Of a stretch of 64,000 bases of DNA, positions 52,886 through 64,000 are shown one piece after another. Made by a program: the position numbers and the translations under genes. This stretch comes from Malaya genurostris (lineage: Eukaryota; Arthropoda; Insecta; Diptera; Culicidae), in assembly GCF_030247185.1 (NCBI RefSeq), contig NC_080571.1, forward strand, positions 349,242,254-349,306,253, given 5' to 3'. Every line of letters begins with the position of its first letter. Position 1 is the stretch's first letter. The notes beneath the pieces are model-generated. The model was not told where the DNA came from, did no database searches, and saw only the letters and a list, made by a program, of their open reading frames with translations.

Positions 52886-54159
52886 GTGTGTGTGTTTCAT
52901 CGGCTGTGCACAGAGATGCCAGATATTTTCGTAGAAAATATGTATTGCTTTGCATAAAAAGTTTTGCATATCTGCACTATCTGTTTTCACTAATAAAATG
53001 AAATTTCTATGATAAAAGTATGGTAAAAGATAATTCTATCATATCATAGTGATTCTAGTGGCTAAATCAGGTTTCTAAGGTAACGTTCTAACAAATGAGA
53101 TTAAATAGGGTGCCCTTACCCTAGTTATCTCACAGTGTTGAAAATTTTTATCATAAATTGCTGATTATATTTCTGATGACATGGAAAAAGAATTTTGTTG
53201 TTGCGTTTAGTACAACTCGAGATATTGACGAACAAGTTCTACCCATTCTTTCACAGGAAGAATTTTGAAAAGGTGTCCCACATTAAAGTAAGACATATTC
53301 ACGTCAAATACAATGAAACACAACAGTTATTTTGCTTTAAAGGTTTTTCGAAAGCCGATCCCGCTTAATTGTTAACTTGACGGAAACGGAAATCGAACGT
53401 TAATTGCCTGGAATCTTCGTAGTAGATAGTAATCCAAAGAAAGAAAACATTGCATTTGAAAAACAGCATCTTCTGTCTCACTCACACTTGCCGTCGTAGA
53501 ATAGTGTTGGCTCTGATAAGTTTCCGCCTTAAAAGGAAAGTTTTCGCAGGTATTTTTTTTTCCTTGTCCACCGCATGGACCTTTGCAGCATCATCACGGA
53601 CTCCCCACGGACGGCACCGGGGAGGGGGTGTGAAAAGATTTGCGCTGGGACTTTTTTTTTGCTTACTAGTTTGTTTCTTTATTTTTTTTTGTTGGTTTGT
53701 GCCTGCACGTTTCCGACCATCTGCCCTCCAAGATTTCAGAGCTAAGCTGAAGAATAATGAAGAAAAAGTGTAGCTTTGATGATTGCGATGAGTAAAAAAA
53801 GTGTACGCGAGCAAACTGTACTGTAGTTGTGGAGTGTTTGAAGGTGTACGATTGTTTTCTTTTTTTACTTCAGGACTGATCCGGTTCCGTGTTCGTGATC
53901 TATGTTTGAAAATTTTTCCAACATCTGGGCTGAGGATGGCAGGGTCTCAAGAGTGTTAGTGTTCAACAATTCTGGATCTGTTCCTTTGAAAATTTGATTT
54001 TTTTTTTGAATAAATATTAAAATTACACTTTCCAGTTTTTGTTAAGCGGAAAATTAAAATGAACCTTTTTATCACTCGCAGCGAAAAATATTTCACCAAA
54101 CTATTTGAATTACTGCTAACCCAGATAAGTCTTCGCACTCGGTACCATAAATCACTTAC
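52886..54159. other. gene-free or intronic sequence
   Basis: If the exon at 54160-54300 is real, this is the start of its intron on the minus strand. 53150-53205 resembles 12295-12350. 53500-53760 is less AT-rich, with long T runs. No other exon is supportable. Confidence 0.4.
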
Positions 54160-54300
54160 CTGGTAGGAATTCCTCACTCCCTTCCGGAAGCTATCTTCCC
54201 AATGACCCTTGAACGACGGCAAATAGATAGACTCCGGTGGCTGCGGCGCAGGTGGGCATGCGGGGCTTCTCTTATCGTTTCCAGGAAACGTCAAGTGCAT
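54160..54300 (-). CDS. candidate first coding exon of an unknown host gene
   Basis: On the minus strand an ATG at 54300 opens a 47-codon stretch (MHLTFPGNDK, proline-rich SPACPPAPQPPES, then IYLPSFKGHWEDSF and RKGVRNSYQ) that ends exactly in CCAG followed by GTAAGTGA, a near-ideal splice donor in phase 0. Base composition is distinctly richer in G and C than the flanks and low-complexity runs are absent, as expected of an exon. I recognise no domain. No partner exon downstream (below 54160) was found in the window, so the intron would have to be long. It could also be part of a leader with the ATG elsewhere. Confidence 0.4.
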
Positions 54301-54997
54301 GGCTCATATTTTCCAGAAGTGAAACGAGATCCGGTATGCAAATTGCACCTACGTGAATTCCGACGCTAGTTTTGTATGCGGAATAACGAAAAGTCGGGTC
54401 GGTTCGGTTTGCTCTAAATTTTAGAGTGTTCACAAATCATACAGAAGTTTCGTTATGTGTTTTATTTTATTTTCATGTCACGGAATAATTTAGTAGGGAT
54501 GAAAGTTACGAGAAGCTTTTCATTTAGTAGGAAAAAAATGTTTGCAAATGTAGAAAAAGTTTGCAAATGTGTTTCGTACGTCAAACTTGGCTCTGTTTGT
54601 CAAAAGGTTGCACACATTCTTAAAGTATTTAAACAAATTAGGCAAATTTATTCCTGGCTGATAATTAGTTCATAGCTACGAAATTTTGAGTGCTCGTACG
54701 TACGCGATACATGATTGTGCCTTTGATCACTGTCAAAGTTGAAAAAAATTCCCAAACATTTCCATTTTATTTAATCATCGATCGAGTTTACGCTTGCTGC
54801 AATTAGACCTTAATAATGTAGCTTGAATTTATTTCTCTCCAAGACGGTACTGTATTTCTCTGCGGCTTGCTCAGAAGTGTCACGAGAAAAAAAATGGAGT
54901 CGAATCGGTCTTTCTATCGATGGAAAATTAATGGTGAACAAATTCCGGATAAGATTGATCATTCTTTTTTCTGCTGTAATTTCTGACATTCTGACTC
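54301..54997. other. gene-free sequence
   Basis: The first about 100 bases could be leader or promoter of the candidate exon on the minus strand. The rest is AT-rich without recognisable features. Confidence 0.35.
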
Positions 54998-54999
54998 TA

Positions 55000-56280
55000 A
55001 GGAGTGTATCGAAAATAAGCTATCCACAAATTTTTCTTCCAAATCATAATAAAAAACGATATTTTATTCAAACTAAAAATTGATCCTTTATTGTACGAGG
55101 TTAGACTTGAGCATAATTAAACTCGGATGAAATTTAAGTTATTCCTTCACGAATTTTAGAACTTTTGATCGAACGCTCTTCATCAAGTTCCGGACAAGTG
55201 TTGCATCGCATTTTTTTGGAAAATTGAGCCCAAATTTGTTTGAACTCCTGCATGTTGTTTTATAAGTTTACTTGAAGACCCTCTTCACGATTGCCCAGTA
55301 ACGTTCGATGGGTCGAAGCGGAGGGCAATTTGGTGGATTGATGTTTTTCTCAACGAAACTTATACCCTTTTCCGCAAGCCAATTGAGAGTGGCTTTGGCA
55401 TAGTGAGCCGACGCCAAATCCGACCAAAACAGTGGAGGTGTACTATGCTTCTTATATAAAAGCAGCAATCTCTTCTGGAAATACTCAGATCGATAGATTT
55501 TTGCATTTATAGTTCGGTAGTGTTAAAAATGGTTGCCTTCAAACCACAGGAACATATTGCTTGCCATACCAGTACCTTTCGACCGAATTTCTCCATTTGA
55601 ATCGCTCACATCCTCCCCAACGACGACTGAAAAGTATTGTGGACCTGGAAGGGTTTTCGAGTCCTAATTTACATAAGTCTCATCGTCCATCAAATCGCAT
55701 GCATCCGGATACTGCAAAAAACGCGAATACAATTTCCGGGCCCTTGTTGCAGCTTGCTTCTTCTGTTCTACACTTTGTTTCGAGATTATCTGCTTCTTGT
55801 AGGTCTTCAGGTGATTTTGCTTCATGATACGCTGGACCATTCTGACACTCGTTCCTGCTTTTTGGCCAAATCACGTATTGACATTGATTTGTTCTTCATG
55901 ATTAGAGATATCACTTTCTGACCCAGTTTCGGGTTGAAAAAACCGGGTTTTCTGCCTCTTCCTGGTAGCTCATCCAAAGAATAGTGTTCCCCAAACTTAT
56001 TAATGATGGTTTTTAACACTGGCATGATAAATTCCAAACCGCTTCGCCAATTTTCGCATAGTAATACCCTTCTCACTAAGCCATGTGTCCAGAACCTTTA
56101 TTTTCACTTCCTTTTAATACGCGACATTTCGAAAACGCAGAATATCAACCGCATAAACAAGTAAACAAAAGAAAGTTGACAGCCAAATGCACAGCATGCT
56201 GTGATCTGAGCATAAAAACTATCACAAATACATGCGTATAACACAAATGTATGGGGATAGCTTATTTTCGATACATTCCT
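55000..56280 (-). mobile_element. DD37E mariner-like transposon, second complete-ended copy
   Basis: A 1281-bp element in reverse orientation, flanked by TA (54998-54999 and 56281-56282). The left end reads AGGAGTGTATCGAAAATAAG and the right end, inverted, reads AGGAATGTATCGAAAATAAG. It belongs to the same family as 2915-4217, with high similarity throughout. Its transposase is also broken. Confidence 0.9.
55139..56127 (-). pseudogene. DD37E transposase, frameshifted
   Basis: From an ATG at 56127 (MSRIK) the minus strand shows the helix-turn-helix region, the GRGRKPGFFNPKLGQKV linker, and VKNKS-type blocks in a second frame. The catalytic C-terminus is FWSDLASAHYAKATLNWLAE and LRPIERYWAIVKRVFK, with 37 residues between Asp and Glu. 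It ends at TAA 55141-55139. The first Asp block region (near 55680) has lost its frame. The 989-nt span is not a multiple of three. Its WSDLASAHY block is better preserved than in the copy at 3069-4078 (RLDLTLAHY). Confidence 0.85.
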
Positions 56281-56282
56281 TA

Positions 56283-58049
56283 TAGGATCGTACTCAGCAA
56301 TCAGATTTTTTCATTTTAAAATTCAAAACAACGCTTTCATATAAAACATTCATATCGAAAATTTTTTTTTATTAGGGTTATGGGAATAGAATCAGCCTTC
56401 TCAGACAAAACCATTTGCATCTCCTACGCATCGTTGACCTACCGGTATTTAGTTACGTACAGGGCTGCCAGATATACGGATTTTCTAGTATTCTACTGAT
56501 TTTCAAATGCATTGGACTGAATTTTATATGGATTTTACAAAAAATTTTGATTATATTCAGATTTTTAGGAAAGTCGTTTCTCTTTTCACCAATATAAACA
56601 ATATGACAGAAGGTTTTTCCCGCTTTATCATATGATGTTAGAGAAACGTGATCAATCGGTTCGACAATCGGACCGATTTCGGCCGACAAATTTCACTGAG
56701 TTAAATCATTGAAAACCTGCGCAAGTAGAACTTATTAAGTGTTGAACTTTCAGAACGCACCCAAAGTTTGTAGTACATGTACAAACTTTGTGCATTCTGC
56801 ACATTTAATACACATGCGTCTTATTTGCCATTAGTAGCTCTGTACAGTTTCTTGCAGATTCTATATATTAATTATGTAACTATTACTGAAAGCTGTGTCA
56901 AACTTTTTCTACGAACAACGAGGGAAAAATTTACACCAACATTTCATTTTTGATACTTTCTTTCATCAATAAAAATTATAAAGCTTCCTTTTCCGAACGG
57001 GATTTTTTCTCTTGGATTTGTTTTGGGATTTCAACGAGTGCAATAAATATGGAGATAATTTACTCTGAAATAAACTATATTTTTTCTATAACTATATTTA
57101 TCATTATAATTATATCGGCTGTAAAAAATTTCTTGTACATCACGAAACATGGAAGTCCGACGCATGTCTTTTCAAGTAAACTTCAATCAATTGAGGGGGA
57201 ATTGTAAAATCTGCTGCCCATCTGCCACATTTCCTGTAAAGTATCTATGATTTTTCTCGATCTGAGTTTCTCATTTGTGTTTTCAACCCCGAGCTTCGAT
57301 GTCGGTTTTCGGGTTGTTTACTTTTAAACACAGCTTGTTGTGTGCTTTGTTAATAGAGGCGGTGTTGTGTTTTATTCTTCCATATTTCCAGGGCATATAA
57401 GTACGGTGCGCTTGCTATGAAGGTTTAAATTTGTGACACTCATAACCCTGTAATTTCGGAACCGGATATCGGATCGTAATGAATAATCGAGCTTTAAAAT
57501 CTGGTCAGCCTTTACTATTATTAATCTAAAAACAAAACAATGTTGAATGTGAATGAGATGATACAGATAATAAACTAACTTCGACATACAACTTTCTAAT
57601 CCTTCGTGGAAGTTGAACGGGATGGTTCTGATTTTTCTATGGAAACTCAACGTTTGGTTACTCTCATTTAATTTGTTTGAGTTTCTCTTGGGTATTAAAC
57701 AACATGTATCAGCGTCAGAGGTTCTTATTTTCTGTCATCAATAAATGCGATGCAAAATCTTGTTTTAATATGTCAATATCGCATGAACGCAAATGAATTT
57801 ATGAAAGCGGTTTAAGTATGTATTTTTGAATGCAGAAATCGAGCACAATATGTATATATGAAAAGAACGAGTTCCGGAAGTTTTAAACCTGTTTTTACAT
57901 ACATATTTTTTCCGGTTCAAGAAATGAAAATGTGTCATCAATTTTTGCATTAAATATACGATCCGGGTCTGATTTTTACACCCAATGTTTTTATCAGGTG
58001 TTTTTGTTTAAAAATATTTAAATAAGTTTTTCATACTAAGTAGTACTTC
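56283..58049. other. gene-free sequence with small repeat scraps
   Basis: 56460-56580 is a short repeat of the GCTGCCAGATATACGGATTTT type. 57430-57520 is a scrap of the dispersed CGGAACCGGATATCGGATC family. No gene was seen. Confidence 0.4.
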
Positions 58050-58600
58050 TCCGAATTTTGCATTGGTTTACAAATTTACATTCGGTGATTATTGTGTTTC
58101 GCTTTTCTTGTATACAAAGGTTGTGCAATCACTGTGAAAACCGACTATTGAACCGAGACCCAGAGGGTCGAGTGTCTTATACCACTCGAATCCGTTCGTC
58201 GAGGTCGGAAAAGTCTGTATGTGTGTGCACAACAAATTGAGAGCACTTTCTCTCAAAGTTGGCTGAACCGATTTTCATAAATTTGAATTCATATGGAAGG
58301 TCTTGTGATCCTATACAGTGCTCAAGAATTTTAGTTGAATCCGAGTTCCGGTTACGGAGATACAGGGAGACAAGTGTAAAAATTTGGATTCGCTTAAAAA
58401 TTGTTCATAAATTTCTCTAGTTCTCTCTTGCTGACAGATCACCAAATAATCTCACTGCAGTTATACCGGTCCCCAGTTTCTGGTTCCGTAAGTACCGGAA
58501 AACGGTCAACTTTATGCGGATCCGACTTTCCATTTCGGAATTACAAGATGATATAGGCTCAAACATTCAAACAGTCGTTGAAGAGTGATGATGTGGGAAA
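58050..58600 (-). repeat. dispersed repeat family member, reverse orientation
   Basis: Inverted relative to 60885-61965: GCAATCACTGTGAAAACCGA, GGGTCGAGTGTCTTATACCA, TTCGTCGAGGTCGG, then CTCTCAAAGTTGGCTGAACC and TTCCGGTTACGGAG. No coding capacity. Confidence 0.65.
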
Positions 58601-58787
58601 CGGGAAAAAATTGGATATGTTCAATACTGTTTACAAATTGAAAAGGTTACGCTTGTTCATGTCCAAATAAACTCTTATAATTTCATTCAAGATTCAACTG
58701 TTCTCTTTTTAAATGCCCTAGTTTTTCTTCTGAACTTTTCACTCAAATATACTAAAAATTAAAAAAAATGCTGACGGTGGCACTTAA

Positions 58788-60375
58788 GGTGAAATGTAGC
58801 GTCATAAAATGCGCGCAAAATTTTATCCGCTTCAGTTGAACGAACCGTCGCACAAAGCGTACCAAGAAAAACGGCCACATAGAAACAAGAACTTTTTTCA
58901 ATGATTGAGCGCAGTGGGTTTACCTCTCGTTATATTGGCTTGTAAAAAAGACTAGACGTAATGGATTTTTGAATCCTTCACACTTTGAATATATGCTGAT
59001 TCAATCGTTATTGATAGTGATTACTCTTACACTAGAGCTATAAATCATGAGTAATTATGAATGATTAACATGAGGTTATATGTATATGTATTGACTAACT
59101 TGCTAACCATGTATATGCCTGATTTTAGTAGCAAGCATCGATTCTCCTTCAAAAGAACGGTTGAAGACAAGAGAACATTCAAGTATTTTCGATATCTTTG
59201 CCAGTCGTTCACCAGGCCCTTCCCGCCGATGAGATAGAATTTACGTAAAAGTATTCACCATTAACATTTTTTCGGAAGCGACTTTCGGAATTGTATAGGA
59301 TGATGAGTCTAGAAATGTCTGTTTCAACGATAACGAACCGAAGACCAAAGAGCCTCTGGCCTCCGGTGCCAGAAATCATCAATAGTTTAATAATTTCTTA
59401 GATTACATTATTGGAATACATTCCAATTATAACTAATAGTTCATCATACCATGCAGTTAAAATTATTTAGTGCATCTTTTCTCAAGCACATATTTGGGGC
59501 ACGAAATTGAATATAAAGTTATTTCGTAGTTCCTTATTATTCAATCGATTTTGAAAACAAAATCAAGCGTGAATTCCAATAAGTTTTTCATGCTGACTGG
59601 CTCGAAACTAACCCTCAATGTTTATCACTTTGTTTGTATATCAGGTTAATGAACGATAATACTTGGCTTGTAGTCATTTCATTCAGTAGCTTGTCAATGT
59701 TGAAGTTTTAGTTTTGATATAAAAATTGCCACAATCTAAAATAATACCTGTTTTACGATATTACACAGCCAAGCATTATTGCTTCAGCAACATCAATGCA
59801 TTGAACTCAACAGAGTTGGACATTATTAGCATTATAAATGACAGCTACTTAGAAAATAAACGATTTCTTACAATACTTATTTTATTGTATTCAACTCGTT
59901 TTTATTTCAACACAAAACCCAATACTGCATAAATTCGCGTCATTATTTGATATGTAATTTTTGCTCCAATATAATGCCACCGAGTCCACCGTGCATTTTT
60001 CACACCACCTCAATACGAAACAGCAGCGCGCAAGCAATAAAAATAATGCAGAAAAGTTTATCTAAACTTTTTCAATTTTGGGTTGTTTTAGCTAAAATTT
60101 TGAAATTTTGAGTTGCATTTTCAGAATCTTTGTGAAATTCTGCTACAAACACTACTTTTCAGTTCTTAAATCATCCCCGTGGGACGGAACAGTGACCGTT
60201 TATACATTTCAAAAACCAATTACAGCTCGGCAAAGCAAAATTTCAAAATTCTAAGAATACTTAGTTATAATAAATTTGATTTCGAAAACTTAAGTGTTTT
60301 TGGTTTTTCGAAAATCGGTCTAGTTTTTGAATAATTGATCAAAAACACGATTTTCGCATTCCGCTACATTTCACC
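58788..60375 (-). mobile_element. TTAA-flanked non-autonomous transposon, copy B (inverted)
   Basis: A 1588-bp element flanked by TTAA (58784-58787 and 60376-60379) with GGTGAAATGTAGCG-type inverted ends. It is the same sequence as copy A at 46863-48412 in opposite orientation, alignable along its whole length. Open frames differ between the copies, so there is no sign of a maintained protein. Confidence 0.85.
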
Positions 60376-60379
60376 TTAA

Positions 60380-60884
60380 ATACATTCATACATTTCTCAC
60401 TGTCTGAATAAGAAAATAATAAATGCACGAGCTATCATTCTAAATTTATTCATTATTTTACTATTTTCAGAAATTCGTGCAACATTTCACAATTATGACG
60501 GCTAAATGAACTATTGTTATGATATTGTTTTGCTCTTTCTTTATGATCGGGTTAACCTTGTCTTGAATTACTTATCAGAATGTTAGAGAAACTAACAAAA
60601 TAAAGGCAAACAAACATTAGACAGTGTTTTGCCCAAATAATTAAGAGCAAATATATACTCTGTCCAGTTTCTAATTTATTCGATCTAAATGATTTAAAAC
60701 TATTTAACTACCCGAGCAACCAAATGTTCCACAAGTATTGAAAACACTAGAGTTTCTATACCGCGTAAATTTTGACGCTGAATATAAACTGAATAATGTA
60801 TTCAAAAAACAGCTTAAAAGTTCATTCAGTTGCGTCGCGCGAACTTCAAAGTATGGATAAAAAAAATGAAAACCCTTTTTTAAT
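60380..60884. other. gene-free spacer
   Basis: AT-rich sequence between two repeats. Nothing recognisable. Confidence 0.4.
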
Positions 60885-61965
60885 CTACCTAGTGGTATAA
60901 TGATGCCTTTCTCATATTACTTATGTCTTCAAAAGCATCACTAGAAGATTCTGCTAAAAAAATTCAAACTTGAATAAAATCAAAAACTTTCTTTGATATA
61001 AACTACCATCACCTTTTCAATTTGAAAATAGTTATGTCAAGTTAATATAGATTTCAATGTGACAACCCTTCGCGCTATACAAAATTGAACAAACCACGCT
61101 GTGTGCTAGGCAGGTACGTTTTCTTCTTCTTCCGTACTAGCACGTACCGATGCGTACCGTTTTTTCATCATTTTATATGACAGTTTGAAAGATTTTATAC
61201 TCATTGCTCTATAATTTCGGAACCGGAAGTCGGGCCTGGATGAAATTGTACAGTATCTTTTATGACAATAAGAGCTTTAATTTGAATCATGATTTGTGAA
61301 AATCGGGTTAACCGTTGCTGAGAAATCGAAGTGAGTTTCGTTATCTTCACTATTACCGGTGCGTTTGGAATCGGAAACCGGCCACTGGTCCCAAAGTAGA
61401 TTTATATATTCACCAACTACAAGGTCTGTCACCTAGATTAATTTACCAGTAAATTTTACATAAAATTGCTCCTCGTTTCGTCATCGCTTGTGAAAAAATC
61501 CTAATTAAATTGAAAATTTTTACTAATCTCACAGTAATTCCAGAACCGCAAGTCGGATCTGGATCAATTTCTCGATTATTTTTTGAAGAATCTCAAGACT
61601 TTTCATTTGCGTCTTAGTTTGTAAAAATCGGTTGAGAAACTTCCGAGAAAAATTGAATGCGCATTTTCTCAAAGATTTGCACATATTGCCTTGTAATTCC
61701 GGAACCGGAAGTCGGATCGGGATAAAATTCAATAGCGATTTATGAGACCATAAGACCTTTCATTTGAATCTGAGTTTGTGAAAATCAGCCATCTCTGAGA
61801 AAAGCGGGTGACATTATTTGTCACATACACACAAACACACACAGACATTTGCTCAGTTCGTCGAGCTGAGTCGAATGGTATATAACATTCGGCCCTCCGG
61901 GCTTCGGTTCAGAAGTCGATTTTCACAGTGATTGTATAGCCTTTCTATATGAGAAAGGCAAAAAC
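60885..61965 (+). mobile_element. dispersed TIR repeat (MITE-like), best-preserved member
   Basis: The left side has ACCTAGTGGTATAATGATGC followed by CTTTCTCATAT, and the right side ends GCCTTTCTATATGAGAAAGG, so the ends pair. Inside are three modules of GTAATTCCGGAACCGG, AAGTCGGATC..GATAAAATTC, CCTTTCATTTGAATCTGAGT and GTGAAAATC.G, then a CACACACAAACACACACAG tract and GTCGAGCTGAGTCGAATGGT. Many partial copies lie elsewhere in the window. Non-coding. Confidence 0.7.
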
Positions 61966-62124
61966 GGGCAGCTTAGAATGCTATTCATTAAGTACTGATT
62001 ATACGTCGGAATTGTAAATTTGAATCATTATCTGTACGAGCACGGTCAGAGTAATTTTGTGGAAAGTCGTTTCGCCGCAAACCATTTCGCCAGAAGTTTT
62101 TTTTTAAATGAGAGTGTCATTTCA

Positions 62125-62590
62125 CCGAATCATACAATTGTTTTGTATTGAAAGGGATTGCAAATAAAGACAATTGAAAAATGGTAGTATTGTTTCGCGT
62201 GCCGTGAGGGATGTGGCACCGTCTTGTTGAAACCAGCATGTCTAATCCTTCGATTTTGGGCCAACAAAAAATTGGTAGCGCACGCCATTCACAGTAACGT
62301 TCTTTGAAGAAGTACGGCCCGATGATGCCCCCAGTCCAGAACCCACCCCAAACAGTAACTTTTTTGGGGTGCATTGGTAGCTCTTGCAATGCTTCGGGCT
62401 GGTCTTCATTCCAGATGCGGCAATTTTGCTTGTTGACGTATCCGCACAATTTTTCGATAAAAAAGTTGATCTTCCTTCAACTTTGCCAGCGCCCATTCAT
62501 AATTAAATTATCTACCAAACTGAACAAGTTTGACAATGACACAAGATCTATCAAAAACAGTGTTGCCAAAAAGATACCAACAAAATAAAT
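62125..62590 (-). pseudogene. mariner-like transposase relic
   Basis: The minus strand shows GYVNKQNCRIWNEDQPEALQ, MHPKKVTVWGGFWTGGIIG and NGVRYQFFVGPK in shifting frames, then RRCHIPHGTRNNTTI, a ruined version of the DGATCHTARETI catalytic block. The right end AAGGGTGATTTATTTTGTTG (inverted, near 62580-62600) looks like a terminal repeat. It has the same NKQNCRIW block as the scrap at 48879-49174. Multiple breaks make it dead. Confidence 0.75.
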
Positions 62591-62600
62591 CACCCTTTAT

Positions 62601-64000
62601 TTTCTCGAATTTAATTTTTATTTTCAGGAATACAAATTTCTGGATTTATCTTTTTTAGATTGCTCTATGGTCCTTAGAATGGAATTTCCATTAAAGCTGT
62701 TTGATTTTATTAACTACGATGCATCAAAGTATTTCTAATTTTTCTGTTGACTAGTGTGACTCACGTTTGAACAGGCTGTCGATCGTTCGAACCTAATTAA
62801 GTCCAAGAAGCCTAGCATTTAGTAGGCGGAGCAAACGAGGTCGTTACAAGGAAGTCTCGGAGAGTGGCGTCTCGGTGCCTTTAATTTAAATTAAAAGTAA
62901 TAGTTGATCCATTCGGTGGAACGACTTTCGGTGAAATGATCCACTCTCGCACGAGTTGTTCCTCAAGAGTAGAACGCTGTGTCCCTATTCTATACAATCA
63001 AACAAATCTCACCGTTGGTTGGCAGGAATCTCGCTATGTTCATGGCGGAAAGTTAGTATCTAGAAATTCATAATTCTACAACATAATCTTTTTTTTCAAA
63101 TTATTCTAACTATCGGCATGAATAAAATGTCGTTCTTTTACAGTCCAAAAAGTCTGCCCACTGTTAATCTTCCCGTTTTAAACTACCGTCACCAAATGAT
63201 GAAGTTTCGAGTTAATTGACTCAATTGCGCTGCAATTCAATTATTTTTCCGCATTGTCCAGTATCAGAGTCATGAACGTGACATGCGTTCCAACAAGCAA
63301 ATATAGCAGAAAAAACGAACTTTGACCAATTTCGTGGTAAACAATTGCAATCCCATTACGATTTTAATGAGCTCGCATTGGTGTAATGGCTTTTGAAGAA
63401 GGATTAATTTTTACCTCATGTTCATTTTGATGTTTCAATTGTCACGTATGATGCGACCTTTTTCCGATGATTGAATTTTAGTACCTCTCGAGCGGGATTT
63501 TAAATGGCAGTTATTATGCTTCAGTACTGTTTCATAATTTAACAATGCAGCACTTGGTCGAGCATCAGCGAAATTAAAATTATGAAAGCTCGAGCTTGAT
63601 GGATTCTATCCATCCAGCAGTTAGCAACGCTATCTAGTGGAAATGTTATCGAAGCTTTGTTTTTTTTTTTTCATCGAACACCGGATCACAGTTTGCTTTG
63701 ATTGCTGAGATAGATCATAGTTTCTCACCTGTGCGATGTCGCCCCACTCGATGTGAACCTTCTTTCGATAAAAATAGTAATAAAATATTGAGCTGATGTA
63801 GCAGCTTAATATTTTATTAAATTAAGGTATTAAAAAAATCCATTGAACGAAGTCCCGCTGGTTGCTGTGCGTTTCTTCTTTTCCGCGGATTTCGAAATAA
63901 TTCCGAAATAACAGGAGGTGGGAGGAAGACGAAAATCGAAATCGATTGGATTGGAGCTCAGCGAAGTGGATACACTCCAATCATATTGAGGTTGGTTTTT
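62601..64000. other. gene-free right end of window
   Basis: 62920-62945 has GGAACGACTTTCGGTGAAAT, inverted relative to 62062-62090. A minus-strand stretch ending in a possible donor (GCACAG then GTGAGAAA, near 63745-63730) could be an exon edge but is too short to call. Otherwise no gene was seen. Confidence 0.35.

Noticed and set aside
63730..63785. Minus-strand FYRKKVHIEWGDIAQ followed by GTGAGAAA, resembling an exon end.
   Set aside because: Only about 17 codons are open and no acceptor is evident upstream; too short to support.
1..64000. CRISPR arrays, bacterial operons or prophage-type systems.
   Set aside because: The sequence is clearly eukaryotic (spliced gene, LINEs, SINEs, MITEs); no regularly spaced short direct repeats of CRISPR type were seen.

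Overview
This is a transposon-dominated eukaryotic nuclear window, most likely from a mosquito (culicine-like; inference). It is AT-rich and has very short introns. Its transposases have the DD37E spacing known from mosquitoes, and it carries dispersed repeats ending in GCCTTTCT..AGAAAGGC that I associate with mosquito genomes. I see one convincing host gene, one candidate host exon, and many nested mobile elements, satellites and relics.

Layout: 1-2000 holds a truncated DD37E mariner-like element and a decayed mariner transposase. 2808-9066 is an old repeat broken by three insertions: a DD37E element (2915-4217), an internally deleted LINE (4408-6044), and an RNase H-bearing LINE (6085-8754). 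The two LINEs are flanked by perfect or near-perfect direct repeats of 105 and about 178 bp. An uninterrupted copy of the old repeat lies at 20999-21345. 9067-26700 is mostly gene-free sequence with degenerate satellite, a tRNA-derived SINE, a DD37E transposase with one in-frame stop (16696-17655), an RTE-like RT scrap and a TA-flanked MITE (24278-24514). 26714-35885 is a candidate TIR-bounded element carrying an apparently intact 6.07-kb LINE (29444-35514). That LINE encodes a 1228-residue protein joining an OTU cysteine-protease domain, an AP endonuclease and a reverse transcriptase, and it sits between perfect 28-bp target duplications.

36153-36295 is a 143-bp insertion with a 13-bp target duplication and an A-rich tail. 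It contains a sequence matching a complete type III hammerhead ribozyme. 38377-40354 is a TA-flanked fold-back element whose inverted arms are arrays of a 117-bp unit. 41330-44150 is a degenerate satellite interrupted by a SINE. Two inverted copies of a TTAA-flanked 1.55-1.59-kb element (46863-48412 and 58788-60375) bracket the only complete host gene, a three-exon histidine phosphatase of the Sts/ecdysteroid-phosphate phosphatase family (51007-52070). A third DD37E element lies at 55000-56280. The right end holds members of a TIR repeat family and another mariner relic.

The elements do not form a pathway. What ties the window together is the order of insertion, which can be read from target duplications and an empty site. 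The best candidates for new biology are the hammerhead-bearing mini-retroposon, the OTU-fused LINE with its deletion derivative, and the very long target duplications.
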